Shown here: in pieces, positions 1-5,020 of the stretch
Position numbering within the stretch: the first letter of the stretch is position 1
How the letters are laid out: each line of letters starts with the position of its first letter
Translations under genes and position numbers: made by a program
The notes under the pieces: model-generated
What the model saw: the letters and a program-made list of their open reading frames with translations, nothing else
Databases searched by the model: none
What the model was told of the DNA's origin: nothing
Source of the DNA: Helicobacter sp.
GTDB lineage: Bacteria > Campylobacterota > Campylobacteria > Campylobacterales > Helicobacteraceae
NCBI GenBank assembly: GCA_029264655.1
Contig: JARHZY010000096.1
Location: 1 to 5,020, forward strand
Direction: 5' to 3'
DNA: 5,020 nt

Positions 1-25
1 TTATGACTTACAAAGAATAAAAGAA

Positions 26-975
26 TTAGCCCATCTTTTTTCCAATTACAAGTAACGAACCGCCAAAGGGTAGGCTAAAATTTTGTGGTAGCAGATTCTG
101 AATCTTATTTTCTAACCGACAAAGCCCAAGCAATGTGCTATTAATGGGTTTTGGTGGTGGTATATCACGCAATATTTTGCTTTCTTCTTTGTTTGGTTGT
201 ATTTGCGTAGAATCTCTTTTATTTTGAATTATACCATTAGTAGATGTGTTTGGATATGGTGCATTATGTAATAATGCTCTTAGCCAAAGTAAAGGTGTAA
301 TTGCTGTAAAAAAATACCGTGCAGTTACTATCTCAAAGCCACATGCACGCATAAGATTGGTGAGCTCTGCTTTTGTATATCGGCGTTTGTGATGCACGCT
401 TACATCATGTGTATTCCATAACCATTTATGAGCAGGAACGCTTAGGGCTAAGAGGCTTTTTGTATTGTTTTGGAGCATACTTTTCATATTTATTAATGCT
501 GTTTTTTCATCATCAATATGTTCTAATACATCAAATGCAAAAATGCAATCAAACTCATCTTTAAAAGGGGCATCAAGTAAATCCATGCAATATAGGTCCT
601 TGATACCATAAGTTTTAGCATATTCTAAACCTTGCGGGTGGATTTCACCTAATGCGATATTGCAAAATCCATGTCCAAGAAAATGCCTTGTAACGCTTCC
701 TGTGCCAGCCCCCACATCTAAGATTTTTATACCCCTGCTGTTGCTATCTGCATAAAGTGCAGTAAGTATGCGATTGACTTCATGGTAAATAAATTCGCGT
801 CTAGCAATATGCCAAAAATGCTTATTTTCAGCTAAATAGAGCATATCCATACCCTCACTTGGAAAGTGATTGTTCGCTTCAGATTCTGTATGTGTGTTAT
901 TTGTTAGAGAATAATGAGGGGGGGGGGGGTGAAATATATAATACCATCTTGGATATATGAATCTTTTATTTGCAT
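26..975 (-). CDS. Class I SAM-dependent methyltransferase, phase-variable, apparently OFF (frameshift at C12 tract)
   Basis: Predicted SAM-dependent methyltransferase of the Methyltransf_23-like group; the substrate is not known. The proposed start is ATG at 975, with GGAG 5 nt upstream and a TATAAT box at 1010-1015. From this ATG the frame enters the methyltransferase frame only if the C tract at 918-929 has 10 or 13 C; with the 12 seen, it stops at 904-906 after 23 residues. The 13-C product would be 316 aa. In that numbering I see HFW at 53-55, SAM-binding motif I ILDVGAGTG at 85-93, an acidic residue E111 (GEIHP) after strand 2, FDVLEH at 148-153, VPAHKWLW at 180-187, D191 and HKRRYT at 196-201, and a C-terminal LPFGGSLLVIGKK at 302-314. 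These are typical of the family and all are intact, so only the 5' end is affected. Residues about 238-275 are a polar, low-complexity insert. The same frame stays open up to an ATG at 1021, which would give 331 aa without any frameshift, but that start lacks a ribosome-binding site. Family assignment is firm; the start and OFF state are inference. Confidence 0.85.
852..856 (-). promoter_or_regulatory. Internal ribosome-binding site for a secondary methyltransferase start at 844
   Basis: GAGGG on the minus strand lies 8 nt before an ATG at 844 that is in the methyltransferase frame and downstream of the C tract. Translation from there would give about 272 aa beginning MLYLAEN, keeping the HFW motif and the whole SAM-binding domain. 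It could supply protein whatever the tract length. The ATG at 850 is too close to this site to use it well. Confidence 0.35.
918..929 (-). repeat. Homopolymeric C12 tract (G12 on + strand), probable phase-variation switch
   Basis: Twelve consecutive G on the plus strand, C on the coding strand, lie 43 nt after the best start codon of the methyltransferase and before its first conserved motif. Tracts of this length in Helicobacter and Campylobacter slip during replication and switch surface-modification genes. Here 12 C puts the ATG at 975 out of frame, while 10 or 13 would restore it. In the long frame the tract encodes part of HPPPPH. The exact length could also be a sequencing or assembly error, since such tracts are error-prone. 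Confidence 0.85.
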
Positions 976-980
976 AATTA

Positions 981-984
981 CTCC
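981..984 (-). promoter_or_regulatory. Ribosome-binding site deciding the methyltransferase start at 975
   Basis: On the minus strand GGAG is followed by TAATT and then ATG at 975. This is a strong Shine-Dalgarno match at good spacing. Neither the in-frame ATG at 1021 (preceded only by A residues) nor the ATG at 850 (GAGGG only 1-2 nt away) has as good an arrangement. It implies that normal translation starts upstream of the C tract, in the frame that depends on tract length. Confidence 0.65.
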
Positions 985-1009
985 ATTTAGCAAAAAGAAT
1001 AAAAGTGTT

Positions 1010-1015
1010 ATTATA
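1010..1015 (-). promoter_or_regulatory. Candidate -10 box for the methyltransferase gene
   Basis: The minus strand reads GGTTATAATAAC, with a perfect TATAAT at 1015-1010 in an AT-rich setting. Transcription would begin near 1003, leaving a leader of about 28 nt before the ATG at 975. No -35 match is visible, which is usual for the vegetative promoters of Helicobacter. The box lies inside the first codons of the longest frame, so a transcript from it could not use the ATG at 1021. Confidence 0.5.
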
Positions 1016-1195
1016 ACCCATTTTTTGTGATAAAGTAACATATAAAGTTTATATTTATTGGTTAGCTCACTCTTTTTTAAATGTTTGGCTTTTTTGTTTT
1101 TCTAGCATCTTTTGTGTTATATCATAAAATATTTAATTTTTATGCGTATATAAGAGGGTAAAAAAGTGTTTTGCAAGAGTAAAGTTATAAGCTAG

Positions 1196-2173
1196 CTAGT
1201 CATTTGGATAGAGTTGTTGTTCGTGTTGCAAGATTCTAATAATGCGTGAGTCTCGCATATATTTATCCCATAAATCTTTGCGTTCTGTTGCAATATTCTC
1301 ACAATGTGTAATATGTGGTTGTAGTGCATGTTTTGCTATCTTTTCTTCTTCTATTGTGAGCTTGTCAATATAGCCAAGCACTCTAGCACATGCACAACTT
1401 TTTGCTACAAATGCTACAAGATCACTAGGATATGAGAATGCACTAAGCTTTTCTTTATGTTGTTTTACCTGCACTCCATTAGAATCTTGTATAAAAGTTA
1501 TCTGGTATATATAAATATATGGTTTGCAAATTTCTTCTTTGGGCGTTAGTGTGATGTCTAAGCGATTTGTGCCATTCCATGTAAATTTTAATGTTTGAAA
1601 TGGTGTTTGTTGGGTATATTGTGCCTGTAAATCAATACTTGTTGTTTGCATACTTGTAAGCACATAATTATAATGCTTCATAATATCAAAAAATGTAAAG
1701 ATATGTGTTTGTTTATCCATAAGGATTGCATTATATGCTTCTATGATTGTCATATAAGGATAGAAATATATTTTACCTTGTTGTATTGCACTGCAGTCTG
1801 GCAAGATGCATGCGAATGCTTCTAGAGTTTCCATAATAGTCTTGTTGTTTTTATATTGTTGCCGTAGTTGTGTAAATGTTGTATCAAGTCTCATTGCCTC
1901 CTTGTTGCGTTGTGCTTTTGTGTGGCTTTTATTTTGTTTGTGAAGATATTCGTAGTAGCGTGTTGTATAGTCTTGCACTTCCTTTGGGATTTTTGGAATC
2001 TCATGCAATATTATTGGTTGCTCTGGTTTTTGTGTTAATGTGGTTTGCTGTGTTGGCGTATCGGTATTATGGAAACTATTTGCATCTGTATCGCAACCAA
2101 GTAAGAATATAATATAATAAAAAGATAAAGGCAGATAAAGAAAGCCAATTTTCAATAATCTAGCAATAAGCAT
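1196..2173 (-). CDS. Unrecognised lipoprotein, six further cysteines in the mature part
   Basis: I do not recognise the family of this 325-aa protein. The frame is open back to 2284, but that would overlap hom by 97 nt and push the signal sequence inward. The ATG at 2173, 14 nt after the hom stop, gives a lipoprotein signal: an N-terminal MLIARLLK, a hydrophobic stretch of about 17 residues and a lipobox LLGC with Cys27. A weak AGAAG lies about 11 nt upstream. Maturation would anchor it to a membrane, facing the periplasm or the surface. After Cys27 comes a Thr/Gln/Pro-rich linker (about 28-65), a Lys/Gln-rich helical segment (about 70-120) and a mixed alpha/beta part to the end. Cysteines at 122, 127, 215, 260, 262 and 291 could form disulphides in the periplasm. 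It probably shares a transcript with hom, although a link to amino-acid synthesis is not implied. The coding call is good; the function is unknown. Confidence 0.8.
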   Translation of the reverse strand: MLIARLLKIGFLYLPLSFYYIIFLLGCDTDANSFHNTDTPTQQTTLTQKPEQPIILHEIPKIPKEVQDYTTRYYEYLHKQNKSHTKAQRNKEAMRLDTTFTQLRQQYKNNKTIMETLEAFACILPDCSAIQQGKIYFYPYMTIIEAYNAILMDKQTHIFTFFDIMKHYNYVLTSMQTTSIDLQAQYTQQTPFQTLKFTWNGTNRLDITLTPKEEICKPYIYIYQITFIQDSNGVQVKQHKEKLSAFSYPSDLVAFVAKSCACARVLGYIDKLTIEEEKIAKHALQPHITHCENIATERKDLWDKYMRDSRIIRILQHEQQLYPND

Positions 2174-2187
2174 GGCATAATGGGCTT

Positions 2188-3474
2188 CTATAAGGATTCG
2201 ATACGAATCATATATGGTTTTTTTGTTACTTCTTTGAGATTCTGTAATGTAGTAAGTGCTTTTTTTATTTGGACTTCTGTGCATATATGTGTTGCAAGCA
2301 ATAATAAGGCGGATTGCATGCCAAGTTCTTTTGGTTTTCGTTGTATTAGTGATTGGATAGAAATATTATGTTCTGCCAATACATTTGCAACATGAGCAAG
2401 CACACCGGGTTTATCATCAACTTGTAAGCGGACATAGTATCTACTCATAATTTTATCTTTTGGTATCAACACCATATTTTGTTCTAGGCTGTGGTGGAAA
2501 CCTGTAACATAGCCTAACATTGGAGCGGTTTTGCTACGCACTATCTCTATAATATCGCTAACAACAGAGCTTGCTGTTTCACTCCCGCCAGCACCAGCAC
2601 CATAATATACACTTTCACCTACTTTGTCCCCTATAACACTAATTGCATTCATTGCACCATCTGTTTTTGCTAACATAGAATCTTTTGGTATCATGCATAA
2701 ATGCACGCGTAATTCAAGTGCATTATCTTGTTTTTTGGCGATGCTTAGTGGTTTTATAATATAGTCGTGTTCGTATGCAAAGCGGATATCTTCAAGATCA
2801 ATATCTTCAATACCATCTACTATAATATCTTCCATTTTTGCATGGATACCATAAGCAAGAGATGCAAGGATAAGGAGTTTGTGTGCACTATCGCTACCAT
2901 TAATATCAAGTGTTGGATCTGCTTCTGCGTATCCTAATTTTTGTGCTTGTTGCAAAGCGGTGTTAAAATCTGTATTATGGTGGCACATTTGCGTTAAGAT
3001 GTAGTTGCTTGTGCCATTCATAATACCGCGAATACTTAATATATGATTGGCACATAAGCCATCACGCAATGCTTTAATAATTGGTATGCCCCCGCCAACA
3101 CTTGCTTCAAAGCCAATGGAAGATTCAAGTGTTTTTGCTTCTAATTGGTGTCTATGGTATGCAAGCATGGCTTTATTTGCTGTAACAAGTGATTTTTTGT
3201 TTGCTAGTGTTTTTAGTGCAATTTGGTAAGGTAGCTCTACACCACCCATAAGTTCTACAATTATGTCTATATCTGGATTATTAAGGGCATCATCAATATT
3301 AGTGCTTAATGGGATATTGACATGTTTATTGTGGATATTGCGTGCAATGCCAATCTTTGGCACGATTAATGCACCAGTGCGAGCCGATATAATATCTTGA
3401 TTTTGTTGTAATATCTCAATGACACTACTCCCCACAACGCCAACGCCAATAATTGCTACATTGATAGTTTTCAT
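2188..3474 (-). CDS. hom: Homoserine dehydrogenase with C-terminal ACT domain
   Basis: Cytoplasmic NAD(P)-dependent oxidoreductase (EC 1.1.1.3) that reduces aspartate semialdehyde to homoserine, the branch point to threonine and methionine. The protein has 428 aa, the usual size for the single-function bacterial enzyme. The N-terminal Rossmann motif GVGVVG is at 10-15. TANK with Lys101, GYAEADP with Glu184, and the NGSDSAHK segment with Asp195 and Lys199 match the spacing of the known catalytic and substrate residues of the yeast enzyme (K117, E208, D219, K223). NGTSNYIL at 153-160 and YYGAGAGGSETASS at 290-303 are family signatures. An ACT domain at about 346-425 (DDKPGVLAHVANVL) is the usual site of threonine feedback in this enzyme type. 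The start at 3474 has AAGG 7 nt upstream and an extended -10 promoter just above it. It is a stand-alone enzyme without an aspartate-kinase fusion. All key residues are present. Confidence 0.97.
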   Translation of the reverse strand: MKTINVAIIGVGVVGSSVIEILQQNQDIISARTGALIVPKIGIARNIHNKHVNIPLSTNIDDALNNPDIDIIVELMGGVELPYQIALKTLANKKSLVTANKAMLAYHRHQLEAKTLESSIGFEASVGGGIPIIKALRDGLCANHILSIRGIMNGTSNYILTQMCHHNTDFNTALQQAQKLGYAEADPTLDINGSDSAHKLLILASLAYGIHAKMEDIIVDGIEDIDLEDIRFAYEHDYIIKPLSIAKKQDNALELRVHLCMIPKDSMLAKTDGAMNAISVIGDKVGESVYYGAGAGGSETASSVVSDIIEIVRSKTAPMLGYVTGFHHSLEQNMVLIPKDKIMSRYYVRLQVDDKPGVLAHVANVLAEHNISIQSLIQRKPKELGMQSALLLLATHICTEVQIKKALTTLQNLKEVTKKPYMIRIESL

Positions 3475-3504
3475 ACATATGCCTTTTTAATTTTTAAATC
3501 TAGC

Positions 3505-3513
3505 ATTATAACA
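3505..3513 (-). promoter_or_regulatory. Extended -10 promoter for hom
   Basis: The minus strand reads TGTTATAAT, a perfect extended -10 (TGnTATAAT). Transcription would begin near 3498, leaving a leader of about 24 nt that carries AAGG before the hom ATG. No -35 element is visible at the expected distance, as is common in Helicobacter. It probably drives hom and the lipoprotein gene together. Confidence 0.6.
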
Positions 3514-3559
3514 ATAAAATGACGATGAATGGTAATTATAAAAGTTGATTATATGCAGT

Positions 3560-3587
3560 AAAAAGGATAATAAATAAGCTTTTATTA
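3560..3587 (-). terminator. Possible weak terminator after the outer-membrane protein gene
   Basis: On the minus strand a 7-bp AT-only stem (TAATAAA and TTTATTA, plus-strand 3568-3574 and 3581-3587) with a 6-nt loop is followed after three bases by five T. It lies about 95 nt past the stop at 3682 and before the hom promoter, which is the right place. The lack of GC pairs makes it weak, so this is a low-confidence call. Confidence 0.25.
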
Positions 3588-3681
3588 TAGATAAGATTCT
3601 AATGCCGACACACAAAACCACACTTAAACACGATTGGGTTTAAATATGGATTATGTATCTTATGATATATAGCTTAGGATA

Positions 3682-4260
3682 TTAGAATAAAAATTTAATT
3701 CCAGCTTGAAAAACAAGTGGTGAATGCACCGTTGGCACAATGTTATTTATTATAGAATCTTTAAGATCCCAACCTACAATTGGCATTTTTGCAGTTAAAT
3801 CAAGACGCAAATGCTCGCCTATGCCAAAGGTAATCCCAGCACGACCAAATAGAGGAATGCTATTAGATGATATATTGCTATTTAAATAGGAGTTATATTG
3901 GTAACCCACTCCAACACCAGCAAATATACCAGCCGCAAAGCCACCTGTATTAATAAAGTTAAGCATAGCATCAACATTACCATCAACATTAATAGTGTAG
4001 TTTGAAGTAAAGCTATCAAGGTAGGTGCCATACCCAACACTTAGAAATGCACGTGTGCCAAAATAACCATTAAAAAAAGCTTCATAACCAATATTGGCAC
4101 TCACATTCCATGCATCATTATAATGACCCTGCCATACACTTGAATCAACTTTTCCAGATTTAGCAACACCAACCATGCTATAACCACCATCAATACCAAC
4201 AAACACACTTGCTGATGCAAGTGATACGCTTAAAAAGCCTAATGCTAATATTTTTTTCAT
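3682..4260 (-). CDS. Small outer-membrane beta-barrel protein
   Basis: Predicted 192-aa exported outer-membrane protein. The frame is open from 4302, but the ATG at 4260 is clearly the start: AAGGAG lies 6 nt upstream, and the protein then opens with a signal peptide, MKK followed by a hydrophobic core and ASA, with cleavage likely after Ala17. The mature part of about 175 aa is rich in Gly, Tyr, Phe, Ser and Asn, with alternating amphipathic strands (for example GGFAAGIFAGVGVGYQY at 106-122 and GRAGITFGIG at 139-148). It ends KFLF, with the terminal Phe recognised by the outer-membrane assembly machinery. The size fits an eight-stranded barrel and resembles the small outer-membrane proteins common in Helicobacter. 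No cysteine is present. It stands alone, with non-coding DNA on both sides. The ligand or role (adhesin, porin or structural) cannot be told from the sequence. Confidence 0.88.
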   Translation of the reverse strand: MKKILALGFLSVSLASASVFVGIDGGYSMVGVAKSGKVDSSVWQGHYNDAWNVSANIGYEAFFNGYFGTRAFLSVGYGTYLDSFTSNYTINVDGNVDAMLNFINTGGFAAGIFAGVGVGYQYNSYLNSNISSNSIPLFGRAGITFGIGEHLRLDLTAKMPIVGWDLKDSIINNIVPTVHSPLVFQAGIKFLF

Positions 4261-4266
4261 ATTCTG

Positions 4267-4272
4267 CTCCTT
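4267..4272 (-). promoter_or_regulatory. Strong ribosome-binding site fixing the outer-membrane protein start
   Basis: A full AAGGAG on the minus strand sits 6 nt before the ATG at 4260. It rules out the upstream in-frame ATG at 4302, whose extra residues would also place charged and polar amino acids ahead of the signal peptide. Confidence 0.85.
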
Positions 4273-4591
4273 AATATACAGAAATTGTCGTGAATAAATC
4301 ATCGACTATTAAATAAATCGGCATAAGCGATAAATATCAATTAATAAACACGAGAATAAAGTTAAAAATATATGATTTGTAACAGAATGGCATATGGTTA
4401 TATAAACGGGTAATTAGCATATTTGTGAATCTGTGGCTTCTGTGCAGGAAGTAAAAGTGGTTTGCCTACAATTAACCAACATTGATTAAAAAAGTTTTTT
4501 GCTGATAATTTTATGGTGGATTAAAGCTTTACTTTTTATGTTGTAGGTAATTTATACGAACGCTTATTTTAGCAATACGCAACTTTTTATT

Positions 4592-4615
4592 AAAAAACTA
4601 AAAATTTTAATTTAG
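4592..4615 (-). terminator. Possible terminator after the chemotaxis receptor gene
   Basis: On the minus strand CTAAA, an 8-nt loop and TTTAG are followed directly by six T. It lies about 75 nt past the receptor stop codon. The stem has only one GC pair, so the prediction is weak, but the stem followed by a T run reads in the correct direction. Confidence 0.3.
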
Positions 4616-4623
4616 GTAATGAT

Positions 4624-4673
4624 AAACAAGAGTGTATCTCTCTATTGTTTTAGAGACAATAAATTCCTTGTTT
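4624..4673. repeat. Nested imperfect inverted repeat downstream of the chemotaxis receptor
   Basis: The outer arms AAACAAG (4624-4630) and CTTGTTT (4667-4673) enclose a second pair, TCTCT (4639-4643) and AGAGA (4652-4656). An alternative inner pairing is ATTGT (4644-4648) with ACAAT (4656-4660). It lies just after the stop at 4692 and could be a transcript 3'-end structure. No clear T run follows on the minus strand, so it is not a classic intrinsic terminator by itself. Confidence 0.4.
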
Positions 4674-4691
4674 TATTATCTCTTTTGGTTT

Positions 4692-5020
4692 TTAAAATTT
4701 CTTTTGATTGACATCATCTAATATTTTTGTTGCAATAGAATCTACTGCTACACTTATTTCTTGTGAATGGTTTGCTATTTCCACATTTTGTTGTGTAACA
4801 GACTCTAGTTGTGATACCGTTTCGTTGATTTGGCTAATACCTTGTGCTTGCTCTTTTATGGATTCTGCCATATCATTAATACTTTGCACTAACATATTTG
4901 TATTTGCCTCTATCTCTCCCAAACTCTTTTGAGTTCTTTCTGCTAGCTTTCTTACTTCATCTGCTACTACTGCAAAGCCTCTACCATGTTCTCCTGCTCT
5001 TGCTGCTTCTATTGCTGCAT
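4692..5020 (-). CDS. Methyl-accepting chemotaxis protein, C-terminal part (5' end outside the window)
   Basis: Only the last 108 codons are present; the gene continues past 5020. The visible part begins inside the highly conserved cytoplasmic hairpin tip, with AAIEAARAGEHGRGFAVVADEVR followed by KLAERT, the segment that contacts CheA and CheW at the tips of receptor arrays. A Gln/Glu/Ser-rich heptad coiled coil follows (about residues 33-98 of the visible part), which holds candidate methylation residues in its Glu/Gln pairs. The protein ends VNQKKF, with no CheR/CheB-tethering pentapeptide and no C-terminal CZB zinc domain. The ligand-binding domain is out of view, so the stimulus and the number of membrane segments cannot be stated. 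The frame runs unbroken through the window edge. Confidence 0.95.
   Translation of the reverse strand, partial: AAIEAARAGEHGRGFAVVADEVRKLAERTQKSLGEIEANTNMLVQSINDMAESIKEQAQGISQINETVSQLESVTQQNVEIANHSQEISVAVDSIATKILDDVNQKKF

Larger units (their letters stand above)
4273..4691. other. Non-coding region of about 420 nt with inverted repeats
   Basis: No frame here has a coding look on either strand. On the plus strand TTGCCTACAA (4462-4471) faces TTGTAGGTAA (4541-4550), nine of ten bases paired plus one possible G-U. CAACAT (4477-4482) could instead pair with part of the same arm. On the minus strand TGCTAAAAT (4574-4566) resembles an extended -10 that would transcribe through these repeats. AATAAATC occurs twice, at 4293-4300 and 4312-4319. 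A nested hairpin lies at 4624-4673. The promoter of the outer-membrane protein gene must lie in the low-coordinate part, but I could not pick a convincing -10. The region may hold only leaders and terminators. Confidence 0.5.

Noticed and set aside
373..564. Plus-strand open frame
   Set aside because: It lies antisense to the conserved methyltransferase domain and has no ribosome-binding site or recognisable protein character.
976..1021. ATG at 1021 as the methyltransferase start
   Set aside because: It is preceded only by an A run with no Shine-Dalgarno match and overlaps a perfect TATAAT; the residues before the tract do not look like the N-terminus of the family.
1067..1108. Minus-strand 13-codon frame between the lipoprotein and methyltransferase genes
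   Set aside because: It is too short, and only an A-rich stretch precedes it.
1876..2395. Two plus-strand open frames antisense to the lipoprotein and the hom 3' end
   Set aside because: They are shadows of the well-supported minus-strand genes, Cys/Phe/Leu-rich as antisense translations often are.
3047..3229. Plus-strand open frame inside hom
   Set aside because: It is antisense to conserved catalytic parts of homoserine dehydrogenase.
4337..4420. Minus-strand 27-codon frame starting MLITRLYN in the intergenic region
   Set aside because: It has no ribosome-binding site and no recognisable feature; chance is more likely.
4488..4500. AAAAAAGTTTTTT palindrome considered as a terminator
   Set aside because: The single-base centre cannot form a loop with a full stem, and no gene ends nearby.
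4708..4932. Plus-strand open frame opposite the chemotaxis receptor
   Set aside because: It is the antisense of the heptad coiled coil, which gives a Ser/Cys/Ile-rich false protein.

Overview
The window is AT-rich and looks like a Helicobacter chromosome, probably an enterohepatic species. The grounds are the low GC, the small beta-barrel outer-membrane protein ending in Phe, the chemotaxis receptor, the TGnTATAAT-type promoter without a recognisable -35 ahead of hom, and a long homopolymeric C tract at the start of a gene. The species cannot be fixed from sequence alone.

Every convincing gene is on the minus strand, so transcription runs from high to low coordinates. In that order they are: the C-terminal end of a methyl-accepting chemotaxis protein (4692-5020, running off the window); a 0.4-kb non-coding region with inverted repeats and possible promoter-like signals; a small secreted outer-membrane barrel protein (3682-4260); homoserine dehydrogenase hom (2188-3474); an unrecognised lipoprotein starting 14 nt after hom (1196-2173); and a class I SAM-dependent methyltransferase (26-975) with its own promoter. 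Hom and the lipoprotein probably share a transcript. Nothing suggests that the others act in one pathway.

The main point of interest is the methyltransferase. The longest open frame begins at 1021, but that ATG has no ribosome-binding site and overlaps a perfect TATAAT box. A much better start, GGAG then 5 nt then ATG at 975, lies in a different frame. It joins the methyltransferase frame only if the C tract at 918-929, here 12 C, has 10 or 13 C. As sequenced, the best start gives a 23-residue peptide, so the gene appears to be phase-variable and caught in the OFF state. A secondary in-frame start at 844, with GAGGG 8 nt upstream, could still give some product. No mobile element, CRISPR array, tRNA or rRNA was seen.
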